Assembly: GCA_051453625.1 (NCBI GenBank)
Contig: JBOZIK010000001.1
Coordinates: 167,362,814 to 167,426,813, forward strand
Direction: 5' to 3'
Length of the DNA: 64,000 nt
DNA from: Welwitschia mirabilis
Taxonomy: Eukaryota; Gnetophyta; Gnetopsida; Welwitschiales
A program made the position numbers and the translations under genes. This document shows, piece after piece, positions 36,641-49,110 of this stretch; the first letter of the stretch is position 1, and every line of letters begins with the position of its first letter. The notes under the pieces were generated by a model. The model ran no database searches and was not told the origin of the DNA. It was given only the letters and a program-made list of their open reading frames with translations.

Positions 36641-37398
36641 TATAATTATTGTTTTTTTATGTTCTCCTTCTTAATTCTTTGTAAAAATAATAAATGTTCT
36701 TGATAAGTAGGTAAAGGTTTTTCTAAGTACTTTACTATTTCTTTATTCTAAGCTTGGGGAAAGGGTAGAGATTATTTGTAGAAAGTTGTAGGTGTATTTA
36801 TGTCCTTTCCCTTTTATTTTCCTTTATCTTTAGATTGATTCTAATTTATTTCTCAGTTTATCTTTGTACCACTTCAAATATGAATAGATTTATTTTATTC
36901 TAAGTGATGTGTTCCTTATTCTATGAGCTTATTTCCTTTTGGATTTGGTTATGAAATGAATAGAAGTTTTCTTGGATCCCTTTGATTTAAGATAGAGAAT
37001 TTGGATTTGGGTTTGTTAGACATGTTGAATAACTTAAGGGATGAATTAAATGGTTGATTTGAGGTTGTTTAATAAGAAGGAATGTTTTTTAAGGATTTTT
37101 TCATGGTCACAATTGATTTATACTTAGGTTTTATCAATTTTTTTTACTAATTCCTTAAAGGACATGGATGAAGACAGTTTTCAATAATTTAAGGGAAAAG
37201 GATGGGAGGATGATGAGGAAAATGGATCTCTTGATTAGTTAATTAGATTATCTTTATTTCAAGAAAATTTATGGTGATTTCTCCACTTAAGGTTATAAGT
37301 GTTAGAATATGGGTCATTCTTTTGATTTTATCATTTCTATTTTACTACATTAACCTACTTATTTACAGTGTTTTAAAATAGGTGAATGAATAGATACT

Positions 37399-37408
37399 NN
37401 NNNNNNNN
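37399..37408. other. Assembly gap, 10 N
   Basis: Run of 10 N. Confidence 0.99.
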
Positions 37409-37686
37409 CAAATATGAAGGTAAGGATAATATGGTTAAAGATTCTATTATTTGTGCTAATTCATTTATTCTATTATTACCTTTAACATTTTTGAGTACTT
37501 CGAATGAACCTGTGAATATAACATGATAATGAAATATAGATGGTTTAGTAGGCTTCTCCTAATTTTTGGAGCTCTTGGATATGGTTTTTAGGTAGTCCCA
37601 AACTTTATCTAAAGGCATATCAAGAAAGATATCCTAAATTATTGTCTCTACCAACTACTTATTATTTGTGAATAACCCATTATAAA

Positions 37687-37932
37687 NNNNNNNNNNNNNN
37701 NNNNNNNNNNNNNNNNNNNNNNNNNNNNNNNNNNNNNNNNNNNNNNNNNNNNNNNNNNNNNNNNNNNNNNNNNNNNNNNNNNNNNNNNNNNNNNNNNNNN
37801 NNNNNNNNNNNNNNNNNNNNNNNNNNNNNNNNNNNNNNNNNNNNNNNNNNNNNNNNNNNNNNNNNNNNNNNNNNNNNNNNNNNNNNNNNNNNNNNNNNNN
37901 NNNNNNNNNNNNNNNNNNNNNNNNNNNNNNNN
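37687..37932. other. Assembly gap, 246 N
   Basis: Run of 246 N; any open frame across it is an artefact. Confidence 0.99.
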
Positions 37933-38905
37933 ATGAAAATAAGAAAAGAGTAAGACTAAGGGTGTCAAATATGTTTGGATATCGAGGTATAATGGATAAT
38001 ACAATTAGAATTCCTTAAAGTGGAGGTATGAGTTCTTAGAATCTTACCTATATAAGCAGGATAAAAGCTAGATGGTAGATGGTTTGAATTCTAATCTTAT
38101 GAGTAATTGTAGTATAAATGAAGATGTTCCTAAGCATTGTCATTGAAGGTAATCATAAAGGATTTGCATAGGGGATTGTTAGTTATATTATCTTAGGCTT
38201 TGACCACCTCTTAGACAAGGTAGTAGGTAATTAATAGGTTGATTAGTTCTTGGTTCAAAAATGGTTCATTAAAGGAAACCAAAAAGTAGCTTGATCATTT
38301 GGATTTTGTTCTTATTAGAATAAGAAGACTTGTTCTCTTTTAGTGTTATCTTGGGTTTGGTTTTCTTGTGGATTTTTGTATTCTTCTATAGAATTAGGAA
38401 TCATATTAAACTGGTTTTTTTATTAATCTTTCTAACTCATCTCAAATCTAAGGCATGCATGTTTTAGATGGATTTCAAACATATTATGAGAATTTTTTGA
38501 TAAATCTTTAATAACAAAAGTGTTTCTAGGTTTTCATAGAGTTTTCAAAAAAATTTATAGAGATAATTACTTAAGAAATACAACTACATGAATTAAGGTA
38601 GTCAGTACTGCCAATTAATTTGCAAGTTTTGGTCTTAAGAAATCCACACAAGTTTGAAAATTCATTATAAAGCATTCAATGTATCAAGGTTGGATGAAAA
38701 ACATAATAGGAATGAAAAATAGAGGCACACATAAAACCATTAAATAAAATCCTAAATTTTTTAGATTTTTTAATGTTTATAATAGTGAATAGAAAATTAA
38801 ACCCAAATGATGAAATTGCAGAAAATAAAAGAAAGCATGCAATGTGAGTTAAATTTTTAGTTTTTTTTATCTTTTATTAAATCTATGAAAGCACTATTAG
38901 ACCTC

Positions 38906-40498
38906 TACGCTAATTCAGGTATCACTAAAATTGACTAGTACTAATCACCAGAAAGAAAACTAAGGAATAATGTATGAAAGAAAGAGAGAGAGGACAAATG
39001 TAGATATTGCTAGAGTGGACTAGTATCCACCACTAAAAAAATAAAAAATAATTAAGAAAAACTTACAAGAAAGTAAAGTTTATGCTCTTTCTTAGTAGCT
39101 ATTGTATCATTATACTTGGAAACAATACCAAAATATTATTCATTCTAGTATGTGAACTAGATTTAAAATAGTTAAGAGCTTAGTATCATTCTTTTCACAG
39201 GAATAATTGGAATAGATTTTTATAATTGACACAAAATATTACTTAATTATAATTTATTATAATTTATAAAGAAAGAAAGAAAAAACATATATAGTTGAGA
39301 ATTTGTTGTGAAACTTCATTTGAAAAAGTAGGAAAGCAAGCAAGCTCTAAGTTTTCCCTAACTTATTCATCAATAATCCTTTGCTCCAATGATATCTTGT
39401 GCTTCTCCTGAAAGATAGTTCAAAATATCAAGTAATGATAGCTTTAGTTATGATTGCATAATCTCATTCACCATATGAGAGTTAATGAATTCAAAAGTCA
39501 CTCATCCTTCATAGCCTTAAAATAAGTAGGAAAAATAAGGACTTAATTTACTTAAGATCCATAAAATTAAAAGGCACTTAGATCAATTAACTAAATAACG
39601 CACTCTATTAATAATAGGATTTAATAGTAAAGTTATTACTTAAGCATTCTAAGCACAAGGTGATTCATGACTTGAAATCAAAAGAAAAATGACTATTATG
39701 TATTAAAGAAACAAAGGCTTATTACATCAAAGGAAGATGGATTTTGGTAGAACTCATTAAGATATCCTTAAAAGAAAGCTCAATCTCCAAAAAAAAAAAG
39801 CACTTAAAATCTCATTACCACTTGATACTCTAGAGGTTCTATTCTTTGCTAAAATGAAGGATGTTACAATGGAGGGCCCAAGGCACTTTTACAGGTAAGA
39901 ATGAAGGGTGGGTATGGTTACAAGCCTTTAGCTTGTAGCATTAGGTGAGTGATTATAGAATATCACATGTATCATTAGGTAAGACATTTGGCATCTTTCA
40001 TTAGGTAGAGATCATCATGATGAGGCCAATACTTTGTTATTAGATGTTGTTGATTTTGTTAACCATTGTTGCTATCATATGACTTTACTATCATCCTACT
40101 CAAACTACCACATGTCATTATTATGTGTTATCATTATTACTACCAAGTATCATAAAAAATGCAAGATACTTTTGATCTAGAATATAATTAATTCCATAAC
40201 TAAATTCACTAAATTTTTGCTTGACAAATTAGGAACATAAGAATTAAGATGTTTTGCATAAAAAAATTAATAATGTTGGTAACCTAGATGGTAGTGTCAA
40301 CATTTTATCCTAGGTAATCATCATTTTTAAACATGTTCCTAAAATTGACATAAATTTCATGGTCAAATTATAAGTTCATAATTACTATAGAAAAGTAATA
40401 AAAAACATGTTTTTATGATAAATTGTTTATATTAATATCTTCCATTATGAAAAACTGGTTAAATAACTTGATCATAATGTCAATTTTTACATGTCAAC
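38906..40498 (-). repeat. Tat-like LTR c (5' LTR in minus orientation)
   Basis: Starts near taattcaggtatcac and ends near acatgtcaaca. It is collinear with LTR a and b. In minus orientation the sequence just inside (cctgaattagcgtagagg) should hold the PBS, but it does not match the tRNA-Asp type and was not assigned. Confidence 0.75.
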
Positions 40499-41029
40499 AA
40501 TCATCACAAACATAAGGTTCTATAATAGATAATATACTATTTGGTATCATGTATATAATCATTTTGTTCATAGTAGTATGACATAAGTTAGAGAGGTAAC
40601 ACGTCTATTGGAAATCTTATTAATATGAAATAGAAACTAAAGTTGAGTTACATGTTACACATCTATGTAATATTGTTTAAATGACTTAAGTATAACTAAA
40701 AGTGATGTATTACATATTTGTAGATCCTTGTGGAAATTGTGAATTAAGATCATAAATCATAACATGAGTAGATTACCCATAATAGTACAAGTTTATGAGG
40801 TCTTTACCATGACATGTTTTACATCCTCTAATCCTAAAAGAGGGGTAAATTAAGAAATGTGAGTAATTATGGTAATAATTACATTAATAATAAGATTATA
40901 TTATTAATTATTGGTAACTCTTAGTGAGTTCATAAACCTTAATAAAGAAAGAAATATCTTGTGAAATTATCTATTGTAAAATATAATATGATATTTTTCT
41001 TGTCTTTGCAAATAGCCATGTTACTCTTA
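40499..41029. other. Stretch between LTR c and chromovirus integrase
   Basis: No domain recognised. 40840-41030 weakly resembles 24270-24500. Confidence 0.4.
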
Positions 41030-41800
41030 CTATGAAATTTGGTTGTATGAAATAATAAATCAAGTTTTAAAAAACCTGTTAAGGGTATTTGCACTATAAT
41101 ATAAGGAGGAATGGAATGAACTTCTTCCTCTATCTAAATTTACATAAAACAATAGTTAGTAAGCTAGTATAGAATTAGCTTCATATGAAATTCTATATAG
41201 TAGATCATGTAATACTTCTGTTTATTAAATGATATTGAAAGATCAAAAGCTAGTTGGAACAAACTTAGTCAAGAAAACAAGTATACAAATTAAATAATCC
41301 AAAACCATATCAAATTAGCTAAATACTAATATGTTGAATATGAAAAATTGAGAGGAGACCACTTGAATTTTATGTTGGTGAGTGTGTCTTTCTTGAAGTA
41401 TCTCCATTAAAAGAACCACTAATATTTTACTAAAAAGAAAAATTAACACCAACATACATTTGGTCATTAGAAAGAATAAAATATATTAGACTAGTTGCAT
41501 ATAAAATAACACTACCATCAAGCTTAAAAGAAGTTCACAATTTGTTCCACATAGCCAAGTCAAGAAAATATATTTGAAATGAAACTCACATAATATAGTG
41601 GCAAGAAACTAATATATAGCCAAATATTTACTATTCAGCAGAGCTAATTAAGATTATAAATAAGAAGAAAAGAAATCTAAGAAATAAGATAATACCATGG
41701 TAAAAGTACTTAGAGAGCATCATAACATTCAAGAAATAACACGGGAATTATGGATAGACATATAAGCTAAGTATCCTAAAATTTTCTAAGATGGAATTAT
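41030..41800 (+). pseudogene. Chromovirus (Tekay/Del-type) integrase C-terminal half
   Basis: Plus-strand motifs in order: EIINQVLKNLLRVFAL, EEWNELLPLSKFT-NNS, ASIELASYEILYSRSC, DQKLVGTNLVK, RRPLEFYVGECVFLEVSPLK, then VAYKITLPSSLKEVHNLFHI and RKYI. These fit the integrase C-terminal region of Tekay/Del elements (GMAPYEALYGRRCR, LEFxVGDxVFL, LPxxLxxVHxVFHVSxLRKYI). Near 41720-41780 EITRELWID and AKYPKIF fit the end of a chromodomain (TWE-E-MR-KYP-LF). Stops interrupt it. RT, RNase H and the integrase core are not seen upstream. Confidence 0.78.
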
Positions 41801-42361
41801 TTAAGGAGAAGGATGGAATTATTTAAATATTAATTTTAAATAGTCTTTTTTAGTTAATTTCAAAGTATTATTAAAAATTACTTTAATAAAAGAGCTAATT
41901 AATGAAGGATTTTGGTTTTAAAAATTAGTTTTTCATATGGAAAGTAAAAATTAGCTAAATAAAAAGAAAAGAATGATGATAAATGATGACAAAAATAACA
42001 TATTTTTCATTATAAATATGAATTAATTAATAGCATTAAACTTATAACTTAAAATAAATTAGTATATCATAGTTGTTAAATAGCATTCATAGAGAAGTGA
42101 TTTTCATAATAGGAAGGATCTATGTGCTTGCATGTATAATGCATATGTAGTCTATTTTAAAAAGAGTTTATAATCTTTATGCATGGTGGTTTTCATAATT
42201 CAAACAGCCATTTCAGTGCCCCACTCCTTGGCATGCCCATATACATCCATGTACATTTGAGAACCCAGCTCAATAACCTTATTAGTCCATGACTTTGCCT
42301 GTGTATAAGGGTTAGGAGAGTGTACATTATTATTCCCTAAAAAATCTTAATTCTTTTTTTC

Positions 42362-42393
42362 ACTTCTCCTTCTTCTTCTTCTTCCTCTTCTTC
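42362..42393 (+). repeat. TTC microsatellite
   Basis: Imperfect (TTC)n tract with a few CCT variants. Confidence 0.85.
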
Positions 42394-42999
42394 TATAAGC
42401 AGATATTCCCATGTGAAAATTCTACATGTAAAGTCATTTGCATGTTTGTGCTTTCTTCTAAAGCAACTTAATTACCTATAGCAAATAGTGTATTTTTCTA
42501 ATGGTGGTTCTAGTTCTATATCCATTGGAATGACCTTGATAATGTGAACTTAAATTATAGATATAAAACAAAAGATTAATTTTATTTCTACCTTAAAATG
42601 AATAAGTAGGCATAAAGGGTGGTTATGGACTATATAGGGTAAGCACTTCATAAGGAGGCAGCAAGCAGAACAAGCTGTGAAATGAACATATGTAAGGTTA
42701 TAGTGCACCCCTACATTAACAGTTCATGATATGATTACTTGTTTGTTACAAATGAGATAATAAGAAAATACAAGAAGTTTTATACACAACACCCTAAAAA
42801 CACCTCTTCTTCTAATGGGCTAAAATAGCCTAGAAACAAATTACATGTATAGGCTGATTACCATTTTATTTTATTTCTATAACCCATAATCTATTATGTA
42901 TAAGTGATAAATACAAATCATAAGACTAAAATGGAAGTAATAAAGAAGGAAGTTTATTAAGATGGTTTTTAAATTAAGAAATATGGAATGCTTTTGATT

Positions 43000-43009
43000 N
43001 NNNNNNNNN
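43000..43009. other. Assembly gap, 10 N
   Basis: Run of 10 N. Confidence 0.99.
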
Positions 43010-44093
43010 AATATTTATTTAAGGATATTACTTATTGCTACATGTTCTTGTAGATTCAAGGCTAGCATTTCTAACAAAGAGCTTTATAGCTAAAGTTAAT
43101 ACATTTTTGGAACCACAAATCATTTATGTTTCACATGCTTAATATTTTTAAAAATCTTTTCCCATGGTAGAGCTTTTAGACCTACCCATGATAATTATTA
43201 TTTTATCTATCATATCTTACAATCATCACTATGATATCCTTGTTACTTTTAAATTAATGCTAGATTGTAATCTTGATTCACCTAAGTAGATTAAATTTTC
43301 TTATTGGCTTGAGTTGAAAAATATTTTGCTCATCTTTCAACAAGTGTAATGGAATATTATTACTAGTATTGATTTAATTATGAAATTAGAAATTCTTATC
43401 ATCTAATGAAACTCGTTACATATGTTACTTTATAAAGATTAATTAATAGTATAGAAAGAAATAATTAAAATTTAAATATGAAGAACACAACTTATGTTAA
43501 AAAAGTTACATATTATAATATGACAATATGTTATTATTATTGTTCTCAAGAGAGGGCCATATGATTTATGATTGCCTAGGATTGAATAAGAAAAAGGCTT
43601 AGGATAAACAATAATCTCATGATGGAGAAAAAAAAATTATTTCTACTTAAGAACTTAATTAATTTTCTTAACCTCTAATAATTCATTAGATCCTTTTAAA
43701 TCTAAGGGTATAAACCCTTCTATAACTTCAAAAGAAAAAAAAGAAATGAAGAATATTTTAATTCTAGGGTATCTAATAATGCTTCTTTACATTCTTGTGT
43801 TATTAGCTCAAGTGTCAATGTAGAAGGATTTTGTTTAAATCAATATAAAAAAAATGATAGTTGTAAAGAGACTTAACTCTAATAAAGATAAATATAACTT
43901 TTAATATTCAACCATCAATTAATCTTACTTCAATATTGCTTCCTTAAATAATAGTTTGTTGTTATTAGTGCTATGAAATGTGAATATGAGGAATATCCAA
44001 AATACAAAAAAGAGCATTATTTCCCTCTAAATAATGCTAGTTCTTTAATGAAATATCTAAGGCCTTATAGATAGGCTATGATTTTCAAATTCC

Positions 44094-44361
44094 TATGATA
44101 AATGAATATGAGGTCCTATGGAATACGACCTTTTAAATCTAGGATCAAGTTGAAATAATTCATATAAATGGAGATTAATTGATATAATTCTTATAGAAAT
44201 GACTTAGACCATTTTTACCATGATTTTGTTTTTAAAGTTTTGTTTTTTATCTTTGTACTTTATTTCTTTTAGACAATTTTCTTATGTGTTAGTAAATTTA
44301 TATATTAGTTGACTTATTTATTTTGATACCTTTTATTTTAATTAAATAATCTTTTTTATTT
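44094..44361 (+). repeat. R1 dispersed repeat, copy 3
   Basis: Same block order as the copies at 23402 and 23909, with ttttaaatctaggatcaa, ttcatataaa and taattaaataatc. It lies 2.3 kb after the chromovirus integrase on the same strand. Confidence 0.6.
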
Positions 44362-47009
44362 CAACATCCTCCCTATTATGTCTAATATATAAAATAGATT
44401 AGTTTTATGTTGAACATAAATGAAATCATATAGCTAATACATATATCTCTACTATATCATCTTAAAATCAAATAAGAGTTTAATTTAATTTATTAGATAA
44501 TAATGATTATATTAAAATCAAATGAGTGTGGTGTTTAAGTTATTAGCCAATGAATGATTAAATTATTTCAAATTAATGAAATATGGTTGGATATGATAAT
44601 GTGAGACATTGGATGAGATACCAGTTATGAGTTAATAACATAAATGAAGGACACATCTTCTTTTCTATATTGATTGAATAAGATGTTTATTATACACCAT
44701 CATGTACCCTAAAACCTTTTCATTTTTCAAATTTATCATGAAGGGCTAGGTTCCATTTTATTGTGTAGAGTGTTATAAATAATTCAACTTTTAATTTAAG
44801 TCATCTATCTAATTCAAAAAAAAGATTATCATATTATTCTACTCCTATATCATTCTTATCTATTGTTAATGGTTTTTTTTATTTATTCTATTTGTGGTAT
44901 TAATCTTATTTTATATCACGTATCTTATCAAATGTTGTAGGTATCTCACTTGTTTGTGAATTTTATGGTAAACTTATGGATCTTGATTTGCATTGTACAT
45001 CTTATGAAAAGTTTACAAATTTTCCTTAATGATATTCATATATAGTTTCCATTGTTGATAATAATACATAAAATCATTAGGGAACTCTACATGTAAATTA
45101 TTACATATTCTAGAATATTATGAATGCCAACAAATTTTAGAGATGTGTCTCTACATGCAATAATGTGTTATCTTTATTGAGCCCAATCACAAGAAGATAG
45201 AAAGGGGGGGAATGAGATCATTTTTGGGTTTATGGAATCCTAATATATCTAGTAAGGGATCTCCATGAACTAGACAAACCTAGTACTAGAATTATCTACT
45301 AAAGTGGTAGTAATATTACTTAGATCTTAACTCATTTTCTTTTAACTAAATCTTGGTTATAAAAAAGCCATAAGATTAGAGTCATGAGATCTTGTAATTT
45401 TCTTTAATTTCCTTAAGTTAAAAATGTTTATGCATGATAGAAGGCTATGAATTGGTAATAACAGTAGATATTTTATTGTTACTAAACTACACTGATGAAT
45501 CCATAACTACTGTATGGCATTATTGTCATTCTTAGATAGTGATTCGTAGTTTTCATGGGGAGTAGTTTCTAGTTTTATGTGGTAAATTTTAGTTCATTTG
45601 CAAATTTGTTAGGCAAATTATGATTTATTATTAGAGGATTAAAGTAATATTTCTTATTGAGAGATATTAATCCCTTTGACTTTACTTGTAGAGTTTTTTG
45701 GCGAGGTGATTTACAAGATAAAGTATGGTAAGAGACGCTTCTGTACTTAAATATTATATCTTAATATCCTTCTTAATCTCAAATCTCACTCATGCTAATA
45801 TAAGTCAAATTTTAAAAGCTAAGTTTTATGTAAAGTAAGATCACATAGGTATTTAAAAAAGTTGTGGCTACATTTATGAGTTAGAGTAGAGCTAATATTT
45901 TATATAGCTTTTATTCAAAAAAGGGGAAAAAAGAAAGAACGATAGAGAGGTATCATGATAGATATATATGTGTATAACTTTATAGTTTGCATAAATTTAC
46001 CACATAGATTTCAAACTAGTGTAAAAATGTATGTCTGTGTATGTATGTGTGTGTTTGTGTGCACACGTGCATGTGTGTGTATGTATACATACTATTTTTT
46101 GTCTTTGTAATTATTTTTATTATAATTTATAAATTAGTGATAAATTTGTTTACTTGATACAATATCATACTATTGTTAAACTATTAGACTAAAAACTCTA
46201 AAATAATTTAAAACTATGTCAAAATATAATGGAAAAATATGTTGGAATTATTGTATAAATCACATAATTACTAGTTTACTTAAAGGTTTACTTCTAAAAT
46301 TCTAAAGCTACTAAGAGTTTTACGATATCAAGAGCACATCCATTGTGAAAATGACTGGTCTTAGCAAACTCATATTCTAATAAAATATTATTTATAAGAC
46401 TTATAGTAAATTTAAAGAACAAAGTAGGAAATCATAGTTGAATTCATGCATTATCCATTTCTACCTAATGCATCATCTTAACACTAACTCTAGATAACTT
46501 AATCTTAAGACCAAAAAATAAATAGTAGGTAGTTTTCTCAAATTGCATGCTTAATGATGGAAGATTACACCTAGAATAATCATGATTATATCACCACTTA
46601 ATTTAAGACAAATGAATATAAAATAAAGTATTACCTTGTTAGTATCAAGAAGTACAAGTTTCTTGCAAATAAATTTGTAGTACTTCTACATGATCTTATT
46701 CTCTTTAAGAAATTATTTTTAAGATTTTAAATAAGATCCAAATATACCTTACTTCATATAGTAGGGATTATTTATACATTATACATAAATAGAAATAACA
46801 ACCTTTATCTTTGCATCTTTCATCTATTCCTTCATTCCAACTATTTCCCCTTTACCTATCCATCATCCATCATAAGTAAAGTATCCTTGTCATATATCTA
46901 GAATTTGCAATTGTGTCCCTATCTTTTTGCCTTATCATTTCTCACCTATACTTATTTAGTAATGCTACTTATTTTTTTTTTCCTTTAAAAGAGATAGCAA
47001 GTAGTCTAT
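44362..47009. other. AT-rich stretch without recognised gene
   Basis: Nothing coding was recognised on either strand. The only structured element seen is the alternating purine-pyrimidine tract at 46028-46092. Confidence 0.45.
46028..46092 (+). repeat. TG-rich alternating purine-pyrimidine tract with palindromes
   Basis: Mostly TG/TA dinucleotides. It contains the perfect palindromes gtgtgcacac (46057-46066) and gtatgtatacatac (46079-46092). Such tracts are able to form Z-DNA or cruciforms. Confidence 0.8.
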
Positions 47010-47150
47010 TTTGTATTAAAAAAATGCCTAGTTGCACTTAGGCTTATATAATCTAATCCATTTGTATTTCCCACCATTGCCAGTTTTGAACTTTGGACCT
47101 ATAGGTCCATGTGTTTATGACTTTACCACTCTGTAAGTAGTCATTGATAA
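47010..47150 (-). repeat. Candidate tRNA-derived SINE remnant
   Basis: Read on the minus strand: ttacagagtggtaaagtc resembles a Pol III A box (TRGCNNAGTGG-type). After a 33-base spacer comes agttcaaaact, resembling a B box (GGTTCGANNCC with CG lost). The spacing is that of a tRNA head. Between them lies the perfect palindrome ggacctataggtcc (47095-47108). A body of ~70 bases follows and the unit ends in a T run near 47020, as Au-type plant SINEs do. No second copy or target duplication was found here. Confidence 0.45.
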
Positions 47151-47499
47151 TGATACCTCATTAACTATCTTGTCATAGCATGATGATAAAATAATGATAT
47201 AATTAAATGTTCTTTATTGTACTTAAAATATTAGTTTAAAGTAATGAGTTGTATCATTAATTTAAAGCTAAGTACATCAAAATAATTAATTCATTAGTTC
47301 TCTCACATTCAAGATTTTGTTAGTCCTTGAACTAAATACACACACACACATAAAAGATTAAAACTTTATTTGCCAAAGATTTCGATAAGTGATTAGTCTA
47401 TTATTTTTTCCTTTTAGTCTTCTTTTTGGTTAATATAAGCTCCTCCTCTATCTTTAACTTCTCCATTTCTTCTAATAATTTCATCACTTCTATTTATTC

Positions 47500-49110
47500 C
47501 TTTAAAGGGCTTGATCATCTAAATTCAAATTTTCTTAATTATATTTAGCCATTTAAATTAGCCCTTCTTCCATCTTTTTATGTCTATGAATAGTTAAAAG
47601 TTTTTTTAGATTAGAGGATTTAAGTAAAGGAGGTTTTTCTGTCTTGATTGAGAAACTTTCAAAAATAACCAAATAAATATCCTCTCCTCCCTTCATCTTC
47701 GACAAGATGTTTACAAAAATCCCTCTAAACATTTTCATACATTATAAAAGCTGTCCTTTTTTATCTTTTAACTTATTCAAATCTTGTTCTACTGTTATAA
47801 ACAAACATGGATTACTTTTTAAAATCACTAGTTCTCAACTTCTAAAAGTATGAGATTTTTGTTAGTGACACTAGATTTAATATTATTCCAACTATTTTAA
47901 AGCTTGATTTATAAGCTAGTTGATCATCATCTAATCTCCTTCCATCTTCTAAACTATGTTATTTAGAACTCCTCCACAATTATCAAAATAATCATAAAGT
48001 TTTTAAGGATAAACATTCATACTTTACTACATTTATAGTTCTTCATGCTTAAATCTAATTTTATTTCCCATTTAAACTTATAATAATATATTTTCATAAA
48101 GTAAACTACTATTTTATTTTTAATATTTTTAATGAGAAGTGATTGACTTAAAGGAATTAAACTCTTTTTGATAAACTAAAATATTTTTTGCCTTATTTTT
48201 GTGTTTCTAATTTTGTGAAATAGCTAGCTAGTGTAATTTTTAAAGTATTAGCACATTCATTCCAAATAATATCAAAAATTTTTAATCAAAATCAATCAAA
48301 GGAATATTATATTAAAAAGGAAATGGATTGGATGACTAAGTGTTTCTTTAAAATAGATATTTCATATTCTTGTGTTTCTATTTTTTCCTGTTTGATTGGT
48401 CTTTGTTTCAAAGCCTGAATTTGCTTCTATTTACACTTATTATTCTTCTCTTATATTTTTAAATATTTTTCATGCATTTCTTTTAAATCCATATAAATTT
48501 CTCTAAATATTCATTGTTGAGTTAATGGTGTACATTGTCATGTAAGAAAGTAATAAAATGTTATTATTTTTTAATATATCTTAAGCCATAATGCTTAGAG
48601 AAGGTCATGATTTTTAACATATCCGTCAAAAATCCTTCTTGTTAGAAGGAGGTAACTATAATTTATTTTCTTTCTTCTTTAATTTCCATTTCAAATCAAC
48701 AATTCTCTTCTAAGCATTATGTAAGAAAGAGTTATCAAAACTAAAAGACTCATAACAAGAGAACAAATTTATTATCTAATTGCAACTTTTTTCCTTAGCT
48801 TTATCAAATTATAGCTACAAAAAGGCATTTTCTCAATACAAAATTCATTTTCTAATTCAAAATATTTAACTCTTTATTTAATAATTAAATTCTCTTATTG
48901 ATCCTCAATTTCTTAGGTAATTCTATTACCAAAGAAATAATACTAGAACATAAAGACTGAATCTTATCTTAACATGTTAGGACAAGAGAATCTTTTTGAA
49001 TTTGAGATACAAATTGTTGTACATCAAATAATTCCTCAGGATCCCATGACATTTCTAGAGAAAAATGTGATTGATGCTAAGATTCTTGATAAACTAAGAA
49101 GAAGGCTCTT
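47500..49110 (-). pseudogene. Orphan coiled-coil reading frame, broken
   Basis: The clearest part is 48800-49050 on the minus strand: MSWDPEELFDVQQFVSQI, QKDSLVLTC, a stop, DKIQSLCSSIISLVIELPKK, LRINKRI, a stop, LLNKELNIL, a stop, KMNFVLRKCLF. Hydrophobic residues recur every three to four positions, as in a coiled coil. At 47553-47738 a 61-codon open frame (GGEDIYLVIFESFSIKTEK, then KPPLLKSSNLKKLL) may belong with it. I do not recognise the family. It lies downstream of E4 integrase on the same strand, where Athila/Tat elements keep an extra frame, so an accessory retroelement protein is one option. Confidence 0.35.

Larger units (their letters stand above)
36640..38905 (-). other. gag: Presumed Tat-like gag and leader interval
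   Basis: By position between 5' LTR c and protease this should be leader plus gag on the minus strand. I could not find a gag motif with confidence. Gaps of 10 N (37399-37408) and 246 N (37687-37932) interrupt it. Confidence 0.3.
26731..40498 (-). mobile_element. Tat-like cluster: LTR-internal-LTR-internal-LTR
   Basis: Three collinear LTRs of ~1.55 kb (a: 26731-28275, b: 30395-31977, c: 38906-40498) alternate with two internal regions. Both internal regions read on the minus strand. The right one holds, in minus order, protease, RT, RNase H and the start of integrase; the left one holds protease and a 3' non-coding region. The RT and RNase H motifs fit the plant Tat group of Ty3/gypsy, not chromoviruses. 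Unequal exchange between two elements, or one element with an extra LTR, would give this pattern. Confidence 0.75.
41801..44093. other. AT-rich stretch, probably chromovirus 3' side, unassigned
   Basis: No coding motif recognised. 42362-42393 is a (TTC)n tract. 43000-43009 is a 10-N gap. If the integrase above is collinear with its element, a 3' LTR should begin soon after 41800, but no second LTR copy was found to prove it. Confidence 0.35.

Noticed and set aside
37255-37340. Plus-strand GYKC-stop-NMGH as a possible zinc knuckle
   Set aside because: First and last cysteines are missing and the surrounding frame shows no gag or LINE motif; likely chance.
47338-47352. Short acacacac run
   Set aside because: Too short to list as a microsatellite of interest.
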